Below, piece by piece: positions 47,559 to 56,473 of a DNA stretch of 64,000 nucleotides; positions within the stretch are counted from its first letter, which is position 1, and each line of letters begins with the position of its first letter. The stretch lies in the NCBI GenBank assembly GCA_020637985.1, contig JACKJK010000010.1:119171-183170 (forward strand). Reading direction: 5' to 3'. This DNA comes from Rhodobiaceae bacterium. GTDB lineage: Bacteria > Pseudomonadota > Alphaproteobacteria > Rhizobiales > Tepidamorphaceae. The position numbers and the translations under genes were made by a program. The notes beneath the pieces are model-generated. The model was not told where the DNA came from. It worked only from the letters and a program-made list of their open reading frames with translations, and did no database searches.

Positions 47559-48203
47559 TCAGGCGAGGTCGCCGTCATAAAGGGCGAGGTGGCGCAGCGT
47601 GCGCCGCGGTGTCGCGCGGTCGAAGACAGGGTGGCTTCGGAACTGGCGCGACGCCAGCAAGGCGTCGGAGCGGGTCGGGAAGAACGCCGCCTTGCGCAGC
47701 GCGAAACCCTCGAGAGGGTCGGTGCCGAGCCAGTAGGGCCGTTGGACGGGAGCGACCGCGCCGATCAGCCGGCGGATGACCGGCCCGTCGAGTTGCAGCG
47801 GCAGCAGGACGCACTCGAAGTCGAGGTTGCGGCCGGAGACGGTGCGCATGTCGAAATCCATGAAGACGCCGGCAGGCAGGGTGCAGGCGAGGCGGAGCAG
47901 TTCGTGCAGGCGCCGCTGGTCCGGTTCCTGCCAAAGCGAGGACAGATGCCCGCCGCGCAGCTCGCGCCCGAGCGCCAGCGTCAGGCGGCTGCCCGCGAGG
48001 CGAAAAACTGCGTCGTCGCCGGCGGTTTCCAGCAGCACCATGTCGCCGAGGGCAGGTGCGATGTCGAACGGTTCGAGCTCACGGCGGTCGGGGGCTGCGC
48101 GCTCGCCGCGCAGCCGGTCCCAATAATCGAACACTTCGCGGCAGGCGGCGTCGGCGAGCCTTGCGCGCGCCCGGTCGACAGTCAGCGTTTCAAGTGCATA
48201 CAT
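47559..48203 (-). CDS. PAS_5 (DUF1457) domain protein
   Basis: A 214-residue protein of the PAS_5/DUF1457 family, common in alphaproteobacteria. The core runs FDYWDRLRGERAAPDRRELEPFDIAPALGD with FRLAGSRLTLALGREL, a PAS-like fold. No enzymatic output domain is present. It lies upstream of the PilZ gene on the same strand with an 85-bp gap. Signal and partner are unknown. Confidence 0.87.
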   Translation of the reverse strand: MYALETLTVDRARARLADAACREVFDYWDRLRGERAAPDRRELEPFDIAPALGDMVLLETAGDDAVFRLAGSRLTLALGRELRGGHLSSLWQEPDQRRLHELLRLACTLPAGVFMDFDMRTVSGRNLDFECVLLPLQLDGPVIRRLIGAVAPVQRPYWLGTDPLEGFALRKAAFFPTRSDALLASRQFRSHPVFDRATPRRTLRHLALYDGDLA

Positions 48204-48347
48204 ACGCCAGTCACCCCGTCCCATATTGGAGCCGGACCGTCCGCCTGCGGCACGCCTGGCGGGAAATCCGGCGATACGGGGTAAGCGTTGCAGGCACGAT
48301 GCCAGACCCGGTTCGGCCCTGGGCGCGTGCGGAACAGGGACATTCGG

Positions 48348-49091
48348 ATGCAAGGATTTCAGGGGCGCGAGCCCATATTCAACATCCCGCGCGTGCTGCT
48401 CGTCGTGCTCGTGGCGCTGTTTGCCGTGCATCTTGCCCGCCAGGCGCTCGATCCGGGTCAGGATCTGTGTGTGATCCTCGCGTTCGGGTTCCTGCCGGCG
48501 CGCTACGCCCACAGCGCTCTGGAGATGCCGATGCCGCTGGGCACGCCCGGCGCGATCGTGGATTTCGTCACCTATGCCTTCCTGCACGGCGGCTGGACGC
48601 ACCTCGTCGTCAACAGCGTCTGGCTGGTTGCCTTCGGTGCTCCGGTGGCGCAGCGGTTCGGCGCATCGCGCTTCCTGCTGCTCGGCGGCGTCGCGGCGAT
48701 TGCCGGCGCGCTGGCTCATCTTGTCACGCACTGGGGCGAGCCGGTGCCCATGGTCGGGGCGTCGGCCGCTGTCTCGGGATACATGGCGGCGGCGATCCGT
48801 TTTTCCTTCACACCGGGCGGGCCGCTGACGGCGATGGGGCGGCTGGACCCGGCATCGGCGGGCCGGGTTCCGGCGGAGGGTATCGTCGACGCCCTGCGGC
48901 ATCGGTCGGTGATCATGTTCATCGCGGTCTGGATGGTCTTCAACGTCGTGTTCGGGATCGGCGTGGTGTCGCTTGGCGGGGTCGACCAGTCGGTCGCCTG
49001 GCAGGCGCACATCGGCGGTTTTGCCGCCGGCCTGCTGCTGTTCCGACTGTTCGATCCGGTTCCGGCGGCGGGTGGGCGAACCGGCCTGTGA
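48348..49091 (+). CDS. Rhomboid-family intramembrane serine protease
   Basis: A 247-residue membrane protein with six or seven helices. The catalytic Ser139 is in MVGASAAVSGYM and His221 in WQAHIGGFAAG; FLHGGWTHLVVNSVWL is the conserved helix 2 region. Rhomboids cut membrane proteins within the bilayer. The ATG at 48348 is preferred because it begins just before the first helix; an upstream ATG adds 20 polar residues. Substrate unknown. Confidence 0.92.
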   Translation: MQGFQGREPIFNIPRVLLVVLVALFAVHLARQALDPGQDLCVILAFGFLPARYAHSALEMPMPLGTPGAIVDFVTYAFLHGGWTHLVVNSVWLVAFGAPVAQRFGASRFLLLGGVAAIAGALAHLVTHWGEPVPMVGASAAVSGYMAAAIRFSFTPGGPLTAMGRLDPASAGRVPAEGIVDALRHRSVIMFIAVWMVFNVVFGIGVVSLGGVDQSVAWQAHIGGFAAGLLLFRLFDPVPAAGGRTGL

Positions 49092-49187
49092 ACGGGTCAG
49101 CTTGCCGGAACGTCAGCAAGACTCCATGATGGAGATGGTGGCCCGTTTCCACGATCCCGTTTCACGGACGGGCCGGGAGGAAATGCC

Positions 49188-49619
49188 ATGACCGTTGCAA
49201 GCATTCTTGCCCACAAGGGCAGCGATACCGTCACCGTCAGCCCGGATGACAGCCTGAAAGCGGTGGCCGGCGTGCTCGACAGGCACAAGATCGGTGCCGT
49301 GATCGCGCTGGATGGAACCGGCAAGCTGGCCGGCATCATGTCGGAACGCGATATCGTCCGCGCCATCGCGCGCGGCGGCACCGCCGTTCTCGACGATCCG
49401 GTTTCGTCGCACATGACGAAGAAGGTGGTCACCTGCACGAGCAAGGACAGGATATCTTCCATCATGCGCAAGATGTCGGAAGGCAAGTTCCGCCATGTGC
49501 CGGTGGTCGATTCCGGCAAGCTCGTTGGAGTCATTTCCATCGGAGACGTCGTGAAGCGGCGCATCGCCGACATCGAGATGGAATGGCAGGCGATGCAGGA
49601 CTACATCGCCGCGAGCTAG
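49188..49619 (+). CDS. CBS-domain pair protein
   Basis: A 143-residue protein made only of a CBS (Bateman) pair: first domain about residues 5-65 (DDSLKAVAGVLDRHKIGAVI), second about 72-125 (VTCTSKDRISSIMRKMSEGKFRHVPVVDSG). Such proteins bind adenine nucleotides or NAD and regulate partners. The stop overlaps the convergent hisI stop by four bases. Partner not known. Confidence 0.92.
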   Translation: MTVASILAHKGSDTVTVSPDDSLKAVAGVLDRHKIGAVIALDGTGKLAGIMSERDIVRAIARGGTAVLDDPVSSHMTKKVVTCTSKDRISSIMRKMSEGKFRHVPVVDSGKLVGVISIGDVVKRRIADIEMEWQAMQDYIAAS

Positions 49620-50029
49620 CCGCGACGCGTCAGGACGAACGTTCCCTCCTGCCCGCCTGGCGTGACGGCGCGGTAGAAGCAGCTGCGCGAACCGGTGTGG
49701 CAGGCGACGCCGTCGCCGGCGACGCGGCCGCGCAGCCAGATCGCGTCCTGGTCGCAGTCGACGCGCATCTCCTCGACGGCAATCGTGTTGCCGCTGGTCT
49801 CGCCCTTCTTCCACAGCATGCCGCGCGAGCGGCTCCAGAAGTGGGCGATGCCGGTTTCGAGCGTCAATTGAAGCGCTTGCGCATTCATGTGCGCGAGCAT
49901 CAGCACGGTTCCGTCGTCGGCATCGGTGACGACGCAGGTGACGAGGCCATCGGCGTTGAAGGCCGGGGCGAACACGTCGCCCGCCTCGCGTTCGTGCGCG
50001 TCGGGAATGGATGCAAACGGGTTTTTCAT
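49616..50029 (-). CDS. hisI: Phosphoribosyl-AMP cyclohydrolase
   Basis: A 137-residue monofunctional HisI, third step of histidine synthesis. Motifs MLAHMNAQAL, HFWSRSRGMLWKKGETSGN and the zinc/magnesium ligands in VDCDQD and CHTGSRSCFY are intact. It lacks the HisE domain, as usual in this group. It lies 28 bp downstream of folE. Confidence 0.96.
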   Translation of the reverse strand: MKNPFASIPDAHEREAGDVFAPAFNADGLVTCVVTDADDGTVLMLAHMNAQALQLTLETGIAHFWSRSRGMLWKKGETSGNTIAVEEMRVDCDQDAIWLRGRVAGDGVACHTGSRSCFYRAVTPGGQEGTFVLTRRG

Positions 50030-50057
50030 GGCGGGCAGGCTGCCGGATGCGTGGCGA

Positions 50058-50693
50058 TCAGCGCTCGCCGCCGCGCACCATGGTCAGGAAACGCAACTGT
50101 TCGGCCGGGTCATCGCGAAAAACGCCGGTGAACTGGTTGGTGATGGTCTTGGCGCCCTGCTTCTGGATGCCGCGCATGGACATGCACTGGTGCTCGGATT
50201 CGATCATCACGGCGACGCCGCGCGGTTTCAGGATCTCGTCGATGGCGAGCGTAACCTGAGCGGTGAGATTTTCCTGCGTCTGCAGGCGGCGGGCGAAGAC
50301 ATCGACAACGCGGGCAAGCTTCGACAGGCCGACGACGCGGTCCTGCGGGTAGTAGCCGACATGCGCCTTCCCGACGAAGGGCACCATGTGATGCTCGCAG
50401 TGGGAATAGAAGGGGATGTCCTTCACAAGCACGACGTCGTCGTAGCCGCCGACTTCCTCGAAGGTGCGCGACAGGATATCGACCGGGCATTCGTTGTAGC
50501 CCTTGTAGAACTCCTCGAACGCCTTGGCGACGCGCGCCGGCGTGTCGACAAGGCCTTCGCGGGCGGGGTCCTCGCCGGCCCAGGCGAGCAGGGTGCGCAC
50601 GGCGGCCTCGGCTTCCGCGCGCGAGGGACGCGGATGTGCGGGGGGCTTTGCCAGCACTTCGCTCACAGCGAGCTTCTTTGCGATGGCGTCCAT
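50058..50693 (-). CDS. folE: GTP cyclohydrolase I
   Basis: A 211-residue FolE, first enzyme of folate/pterin synthesis. The zinc site is visible in SHCEHHMVPFVGKAHVGY (Cys and His ligands) with a later Cys in SEHQCMSMRGI. Start ATG at 50693 gives a normal length; upstream in-frame codons extend into the intergenic region. hisI follows. Confidence 0.96.
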   Translation of the reverse strand: MDAIAKKLAVSEVLAKPPAHPRPSRAEAEAAVRTLLAWAGEDPAREGLVDTPARVAKAFEEFYKGYNECPVDILSRTFEEVGGYDDVVLVKDIPFYSHCEHHMVPFVGKAHVGYYPQDRVVGLSKLARVVDVFARRLQTQENLTAQVTLAIDEILKPRGVAVMIESEHQCMSMRGIQKQGAKTITNQFTGVFRDDPAEQLRFLTMVRGGER

Positions 50694-51036
50694 TGCGCTC
50701 TCCTGTTGCCGCCTCTTCGTGGCGGCGGCTGCCCATACCCGTGCGGGCCTCGTCAGCACCATGTCAGCGTGACCGAACCGCTCTGCACGCAAATCCGAAT
50801 GCCAGATTGGTTTCGCTATCTGGTCAATATACGCAAAAACAGGCGCAGCGGACCACTTCTTTTCCCGGAAAATTCGACGCAGCCGACAACCCGCTACCCG
50901 ATCTTCCACGCTACACCATATGGGGCACCGCGCGGGGGCGATCAATGATTGCGGCAACCAGGCTCGCCGTCGCGACGCGACGTTCCTATGTTATAAGCAT
51001 GTCAGCGGCATGCGGCCGCAGGATTTCCGAGGCATC

Positions 51037-51498
51037 ATGCTGGACGATATCTACAACAAGAAGATTCTCGGCTTTGCCGCCGACATTCCCCGTATCGGGC
51101 GACTCGACGTGCCTGACGGCACGGCGAAGGCGCATTCCAAGCTGTGCGGGTCGACCGTCACGGTGGACTTGAAGCTGCAGGATGGCGTCGTCACGGATTT
51201 CGCCCACCAGGTGAAAGCCTGCGCGCTGGGGCAGGCGTCGTCGTCGATCATGGCGCGGCACATCGTTGGCGAGACGGCGCAGGACCTGCGCGCGCTGCGC
51301 GAAACCATGCACGCCATGCTCAAGCAAGGCGGGCCCGCGCCGACGGGCCGGTGGGCCGATCTGGCGGCGCTGGAACCGGTGCGCGACTTCAAGGCGCGCC
51401 ATGCCTCGACGCTGCTGACGTTCGACGCGGTGGTTGCAGCCCTCGACATGGCCGAGGGCCGTGGCGAAAACGCTGCGACAGCGGCGATTGCGGGCTGA
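51037..51498 (+). CDS. IscU/NifU-N-like iron-sulfur scaffold protein, divergent
   Basis: A 153-residue protein of the IscU-like scaffold fold. Cys37 (KLCGS) and Cys62 (KACALGQASSS) match two of the three scaffold cysteines. The region of the third (RHASTLLTFDAV) has Ala-Ser where IscU has Cys. Its ability to hold a cluster is therefore uncertain. The gene order scaffold-yidD-thrS is a known one in this order of bacteria. The start ATG at 51037 begins MLDDIYNKKIL, typical of the group. Confidence 0.88.
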   Translation: MLDDIYNKKILGFAADIPRIGRLDVPDGTAKAHSKLCGSTVTVDLKLQDGVVTDFAHQVKACALGQASSSIMARHIVGETAQDLRALRETMHAMLKQGGPAPTGRWADLAALEPVRDFKARHASTLLTFDAVVAALDMAEGRGENAATAAIAG

Positions 51499-51502
51499 CG
51501 GC

Positions 51503-51826
51503 TTGGCGCAGGTGCCACGACATCGCAGCGGACCGGTCGCGCTGCTGATGATCGGTCTGGTGCGCGTCTACCAGCTGACCTTGTCGTCGTTCATGGGGCG
51601 GCATTGCCGCTACCTGCCGACGTGCTCTGAGTACACATCCGATGCGATCCGCATGCATGGCGCATGGGCGGGGCTTTGGATGGGGATCGCGCGCATCCAG
51701 CGTTGCCGGCCCGGCGGCGGCGACGGCTTCGACCCGGTTCCCGAAAAGCCGGCGAGCGCAGCGCGCTGGTATGTCCCGTGGCGCTACGGCGTGTGGCGAT
51801 TGCCAAGGCAGCCGAAATCACGCTAG
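51503..51826 (+). CDS. yidD: YidD membrane-protein insertion efficiency factor
   Basis: A protein of about 107 residues of the YidD family (UPF0161). The core VRVYQLTLSSFMGRHCRYLPTCSEY with three cysteines and GIARIQRCRPGGGDGFDPVPE is unmistakable. YidD helps YidC insert inner-membrane proteins. The start is uncertain: TTG at 51503 just after the preceding stop, GTG at 51512, or ATG at 51548 (93 residues). It lies four bases after the scaffold gene. Confidence 0.88.
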   Translation: MAQVPRHRSGPVALLMIGLVRVYQLTLSSFMGRHCRYLPTCSEYTSDAIRMHGAWAGLWMGIARIQRCRPGGGDGFDPVPEKPASAARWYVPWRYGVWRLPRQPKSR

Positions 51827-51917
51827 ACGGACTGCCATTCGCGGGCCGCACCCATGCCGCCCCCTTGTGACGCTTACCTGCTTGGTGTGCAGGAGTTGAG
51901 CCGGAGGAGATATCCCC

Positions 51918-53861
51918 ATGATCACCATCACCTTTCCCGACGGCAATTCGCGCCAGTACGAGCCCGGCGTCAGCGGTGCGGACATAGCCGAATCGATTGC
52001 CAAGTCGCTTGCCAAGAAGGCGGTCGCGGTCGCTGTCGACGGCGAGCTTCGCGACCTTGCAGATCCCATTCAGTCCGACGCCAGGGTGCGCATCGTCACC
52101 CGCGACGACGAGGCGGCGCTGGAGCTGATCCGGCACGACGCCGCGCACGTCATGGCCGAGGCCGTGCAGGCGCTCTATCCCGGAACGCAGGTTACCATCG
52201 GGCCGGTGATCGAGAACGGGTTCTACTACGACTTCGCGCGTAACGAGCCGTTCACGACTGAGGATCTGGAAAAGATCGAGGCGAAGATGCGCGAGATCAT
52301 CAAGCGCGACGCCCCGTTCACCAAGGAAGTGTGGACTCGCGACGAGGCCAAGAAGCACTTCACGCAGGCCGGCGAGCGCTACAAGGTCGAACTGATCGAC
52401 GCGATCCCCGAGGACCAGGACCTGAAGATCTACAGGCAGGGCGAATGGCTCGACTTGTGCCGCGGCCCGCACATGACCTCGACGGGCAAGATCGGCGACG
52501 CCTTCAAGCTGATGAAGGTGGCCGGCGCCTACTGGCGCGGCGATTCCAACCGCGAGATGCTGACGCGCATCTACGGCACTGCCTTCGCCAGGAAGGAAGA
52601 CCTCGACGCCCACCTCACCATGCTGGAGGAAGCGGAGAAGCGTGACCATCGCCGGCTGGGGCGCGAGATGGACCTGTTCCATTTCCAGGAAGAGGCGCCG
52701 GGCGCGGTGTTCTGGCACGCCAAGGGCTGGACGATGTTCCAGCAGCTGATCGGCTATATGCGCCGGCGCCAGCACGAGGCCGGCTACCTTGAGGTCAACA
52801 GCCCGGACTTCATGGACCGGGTGTTGTGGGAGCAATCCGGCCACTGGGAGAAGTTCCGCGACATGATGTACGTCACGGAGACCCCGGACGAGCGCGTCTT
52901 CTGCTGCAAGCCGATGAACTGTCCCGGCCACGTGCAGATCTTCCGCAACGGGCTGAAGAGCTACCGCGAACTGCCGATGAAGATCGCCGAGTTCGGCAAG
53001 GTGCACCGCTACGAGCCGTCAGGCGCGCTGCACGGGCTGATGCGGGTGCGCCACTTCACGCAGGATGACGCGCACATCTTCTGCACCGACGAGCAGATCA
53101 CCGAGGAATGCCTCAAGGTCCACAACCTGATCCTGTCGATCTACGCGGATTTCGGCTTCACCGACGTGCGCGTGAAGTTCTCCGACAGGCCGGAGAAGCG
53201 CGTCGGGTCCGACGAGATCTGGGATGCGGCGGAAGCCGCATTGCGGCACGCCATCGACGTCACCGGGCACGAGTGGACGCTCAATCCGGGCGAGGGGGCC
53301 TTCTACGGACCGAAGCTCGAATACGTGCTGCGCGACGCCATCGGGCGAGACTGGCAGTGCGGCACGCTGCAGGTCGATTTCAACCTGCCGGGCAGGCTCG
53401 GTGCGTTCTACATCGGCCAGGACGGCGAACGGCACGTTCCGGTGATGCTGCACCGGGCGATGTTCGGCTCGCTGGAGCGCTTCACCGGCATCCTGATCGA
53501 GCATTTCGCCGGACATTTCCCGCTGTGGATCGCGCCCGTACAGGCGGTGGTCGCGACCATCGTCTCGGAAGCCGACGACTACGCCAGGGAAGTGCAGGCG
53601 GCGCTCGACGCGGCGGGTCTGCGCGCGGAGACCGATCTTCGCAACGAGAAGATCAACTACAAGGTGCGCGAGCACTCCCACGCCAAGGTGCCGGTGCTGC
53701 TGGTTGTCGGCAAACGCGAGGCGGAGGAGCGCACCGTTTCGGTGCGGCGGCTCGGTTCGCGCGACCAGAAGACGGTGCCGCTCGACGCGATCGTCGCGGA
53801 ACTGGTGGCCGAGGCGGTCGCGCCGGATGCCGCGCGCCTGCTGGCGCAGGCGGCGGAATAG
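51918..53861 (+). CDS. thrS: Threonyl-tRNA synthetase
   Basis: A 647-residue class II aminoacyl-tRNA synthetase with the standard order: N-terminal TGS domain (about 1-62), editing domain with HDAAHVMAEA (about 73-82), catalytic core with CPGHVQIF (zinc-binding Cys) and VMLHRAMFGSLERF motif 3, and a C-terminal anticodon-binding domain. A GGAGGAGA site precedes the ATG. Confidence 0.97.
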   Translation: MITITFPDGNSRQYEPGVSGADIAESIAKSLAKKAVAVAVDGELRDLADPIQSDARVRIVTRDDEAALELIRHDAAHVMAEAVQALYPGTQVTIGPVIENGFYYDFARNEPFTTEDLEKIEAKMREIIKRDAPFTKEVWTRDEAKKHFTQAGERYKVELIDAIPEDQDLKIYRQGEWLDLCRGPHMTSTGKIGDAFKLMKVAGAYWRGDSNREMLTRIYGTAFARKEDLDAHLTMLEEAEKRDHRRLGREMDLFHFQEEAPGAVFWHAKGWTMFQQLIGYMRRRQHEAGYLEVNSPDFMDRVLWEQSGHWEKFRDMMYVTETPDERVFCCKPMNCPGHVQIFRNGLKSYRELPMKIAEFGKVHRYEPSGALHGLMRVRHFTQDDAHIFCTDEQITEECLKVHNLILSIYADFGFTDVRVKFSDRPEKRVGSDEIWDAAEAALRHAIDVTGHEWTLNPGEGAFYGPKLEYVLRDAIGRDWQCGTLQVDFNLPGRLGAFYIGQDGERHVPVMLHRAMFGSLERFTGILIEHFAGHFPLWIAPVQAVVATIVSEADDYAREVQAALDAAGLRAETDLRNEKINYKVREHSHAKVPVLLVVGKREAEERTVSVRRLGSRDQKTVPLDAIVAELVAEAVAPDAARLLAQAAE

Positions 53862-53917
53862 GGCGGGTAGCGCATGGCGGCGCGCAGGATTTGGCGCTGC
53901 CACCCGTTCATGTCGTC

Positions 53918-53938
53918 ACCCCGGGCCTGACCCGGGGT
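53918..53938. repeat. Small palindromic intergenic repeat (copy 2)
   Basis: Arms ACCCCGGG (53918-53925) and CCCGGGGT (53931-53938) enclose CCTGA. It resembles the element at 36953-36985. It lies between the convergent thrS and secreted-protein genes and may help end transcription of both. Confidence 0.6.
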
Positions 53939-53988
53939 CCAGGTAAACGCGCTGTCCGCGGTGACGCCCTTGCTGCTGGCGGTACAGA

Positions 53989-55014
53989 TTACTGCGCCAC
54001 CACTTCCACTTCCTGCGCGATGCCGGGCTGGACGGAGAACTCGCGGTTGAAGAGCTGGCCTTCGTGGCGGGCGATGACCGAGTAGTCGCCTGCGGCGAGG
54101 ATGTGGGTGGGGAAGGCGCCGAAGCTTTCCTTGACGACGTCGCCGGCCGGCGAGAGCACGCTCCATGCGGTGTTGGCCAGCGCCTCGCCGCCTGCCTCGT
54201 TGACGAGCTTCAGGGTGATCGCGGCCGCGGAATGGGTGATGCGGGCATCGGTCAGTTCCGCCGGCTCCACCTTGATCTCGTCGCGGACGGTGGAGTTGGC
54301 GTCGCCGTACTGGCTGACGACATGGTAGGTGCCGGCGTTGAGGACGATCACCTGTCCCGGCTTGGCGTTCTCGACGATCAGCTTGCGCTGGCCGAACTCA
54401 TCCTGCTCGGCGGAATAGACCGACAGCTTCACGGCCTTTGGCGAAATGTCTCCGCCATCGTATTTCATCGCCGTCAGGCGCAGGCCTCCGGCATTGAGGG
54501 TGATGGCCTCGCGGAAGGGGTCGGCGGAGACGGTAAATTTCTTGGTGCCCACCGCGTGGCCGAACACGGCGACCGCCACGTAGTCCCCGGCGGGCACGTT
54601 GATGACCGGCTGCGGCTCCTCGGAAGACGCGACGGTGGCATGGCTGCCATCGGACTCCGCCGCCACCCGGTAGACGCGCCAGCGCAGGCCGGAGGCCAAT
54701 GCGCCGTCCTTCTCGGTCAGGCGGGCATAGAGCCGGCCAGGCACATCCGGCCCGCCGGCAGCGGGTGCGGCTGGCGCGGGTGCGCTGGCGGCGGGGGCAT
54801 CGGCGCCCTCGGCACCAGGGGCAGGCTGGTCCGCGGGCGGCTGTTCGCTCGGCAGGTCGGCGCCCTTGAGCAGGTTGCCGACGGCGCGCACGGTTTCCTC
54901 GGCGATCGAACTGCCGCTCTGCGCCTGCGCCGGTGAGGCGGCAGTCGCGGCGGCGAAGGCCGCGGCGGCGAAAAACCAGCACAGGAAAACCTTCGCACGT
55001 ATCGAGGCTGCCAT
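53989..55014 (-). CDS. Secreted protein with three beta-rich repeats, unknown function
   Basis: A 341-residue protein I do not recognise. A signal peptide ends AQA|QSG (about residue 32). A Pro/Ala-rich linker (55-90) leads to three similar units whose cores read INVPAGDYVAVAVFG (138-152), IVLNAGTYHVVSQYG (223-237) and HILAAGDYSVIARHEG (304-319), each followed by a strand ending in a proline. This AG-[DT]-Y pattern is typical of carboxypeptidase-regulatory-like or PEGA-type Ig folds. Probably periplasmic or exported; role unknown. Confidence 0.8.
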   Translation of the reverse strand: MAASIRAKVFLCWFFAAAAFAAATAASPAQAQSGSSIAEETVRAVGNLLKGADLPSEQPPADQPAPGAEGADAPAASAPAPAAPAAGGPDVPGRLYARLTEKDGALASGLRWRVYRVAAESDGSHATVASSEEPQPVINVPAGDYVAVAVFGHAVGTKKFTVSADPFREAITLNAGGLRLTAMKYDGGDISPKAVKLSVYSAEQDEFGQRKLIVENAKPGQVIVLNAGTYHVVSQYGDANSTVRDEIKVEPAELTDARITHSAAAITLKLVNEAGGEALANTAWSVLSPAGDVVKESFGAFPTHILAAGDYSVIARHEGQLFNREFSVQPGIAQEVEVVAQ

Positions 55015-55113
55015 CTGTCCCTTGCCTGCTACCTGGATTGCGTTAATTAGACGGCCTGTAGCGCAAACCGCGTGGCTGTTCCGTAATCCTGTCCGGGATC
55101 GTAGATCAAGAAC

Positions 55114-55701
55114 ATGTCTGAATCCTTGACCGAGCTTCTTGGCCATCTTGAGGCGCGGCGCTCCGTCATGGCGCTGCAACTCAAGGCGCCCGGCCCCAAT
55201 CCCGAACAGCTCGACCGCATGCTCACGATCGCCGCGCGCGTGCCCGATCACGGCAAGCTCGCGCCATGGCGCTTTGTCGTGGTCGAGGGGGATGCGAGAG
55301 CCGCGCTGGCGCAGAAGCTCAACGCGCTGCGCAAGGTTGCCGAGCCGGACGTCAGCGATGAGCGCCTCGCCAAGGATCGCGCGATCCTGGCGACGGCGCC
55401 CGTGACGGTCTGCGTCGTCGGTACGGCAAGACAACATCCCAAGATCCCGGTGAGCGAGCAGGTGCTTTCCGCGGGCGCGGCGTGCCTGAACATGCTGCAC
55501 GCGGCCCATGCACTCGGGTTTCGCGCCCAGTGGCTGACCGGCTGGGCGGCTTATGACGCCACGGCGAAGGCGGCGCTGGGGCTAACCGGAGACGAAGCGA
55601 TCGCCGGCTTCATCCATATCGGCAGCAACGATGAACCGCAGGCAGACCGCGACCGGCCGGACGTTGCCGCGCTGACGCAGCGCTGGTCGCCGGCGGACTG
55701 A
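55114..55701 (+). CDS. Nitroreductase-family protein
   Basis: A 195-residue FMN-dependent nitroreductase-family protein, similar in length to YdjA. It has LTIAARVPDHGKLAPWRFVVVEG at the FMN-binding start and the conserved LSAGAACLNMLHAAHALGFRAQWLTG segment. Natural substrate unknown; the family reduces nitro compounds or quinones with NAD(P)H. A flavin reductase-like gene follows after 30 bp on the same strand. Confidence 0.9.
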   Translation: MSESLTELLGHLEARRSVMALQLKAPGPNPEQLDRMLTIAARVPDHGKLAPWRFVVVEGDARAALAQKLNALRKVAEPDVSDERLAKDRAILATAPVTVCVVGTARQHPKIPVSEQVLSAGAACLNMLHAAHALGFRAQWLTGWAAYDATAKAALGLTGDEAIAGFIHIGSNDEPQADRDRPDVAALTQRWSPAD

Positions 55702-55731
55702 ATTCCAACCGACGCAACCCGGAGATTGCCG

Positions 55732-56337
55732 ATGTTCTACGATGCCGTTGCCAGGGCGCACGGGCTCAAGCACGACCCGTTCAAGGCGCTGGTCTCGCCG
55801 CGGCCGATCGGATGGATCGGTTCGAAGTCGGCTTCGGGCAAGTGCAACCTCGCGCCCTACAGCTTCTTCAACGCCTTTTCGAGCTATCCGCACATCGTCG
55901 GTTTCTCGACCGAGGGCTACAAGGATTCGATCGCCAACATCGAGGCGACGGGCGTGTTTTCGTGCTCGATGGCGGTGTGGGACCTGCGCGAGCAGATGAA
56001 CATCACCTCCGCGGCGGTCGGCCCCGAGGTCGACGAGTTCGAGCTTGCCGGCCTGACGCCGGTGCAATGCGAGCTGATCGATGCGCCGCGTGTCGGCGAA
56101 TCGCCGGTGGCGCTTGAGTGCCGCTACCAGAAGACGGTGAGTTTCGACCCCGTCGGCGGGCACGCGGTGACGGCCAAACTGGTGATCGGCGAGGTCATAG
56201 GCATCCACATCGACGACAGGCTGATCGCCGACGGGATGGTCGACATCACCAGGGCGCGTCCGCTCGCCCGCCTCGGCTACAAGGACTACAGCGTTGTCAA
56301 CGAGGTGTTCCAGATGACGCGGCCGGGCGAGGCCTGA
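55732..56337 (+). CDS. Flavin reductase-like domain protein
   Basis: A 201-residue flavin-reductase-like (FMN-binding split-barrel) protein. The motif ALVSPRPIGWIGSKSASGKCNLAPYSFFNAFSSYPH, of which SPRPIGWIG and NLAPYS are the hallmarks, binds FMN. It may supply reduced flavin or act as an oxidoreductase. The ATG at 55732 is used; a TTG two codons upstream is unlikely. Confidence 0.9.
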   Translation: MFYDAVARAHGLKHDPFKALVSPRPIGWIGSKSASGKCNLAPYSFFNAFSSYPHIVGFSTEGYKDSIANIEATGVFSCSMAVWDLREQMNITSAAVGPEVDEFELAGLTPVQCELIDAPRVGESPVALECRYQKTVSFDPVGGHAVTAKLVIGEVIGIHIDDRLIADGMVDITRARPLARLGYKDYSVVNEVFQMTRPGEA

Positions 56338-56473
56338 GCCATTATCTCGCTCACGGCAATTTCGCTTGCACTCAATGCCTCCGCGAGTGCGGCCTGACCG
56401 GCCGGTCGCGCAGTCGCGCTCCGGGTGCAGACTTCGTCTCGCACCCCGTATTGTGAGTGCGTTGTCCCAGGTA

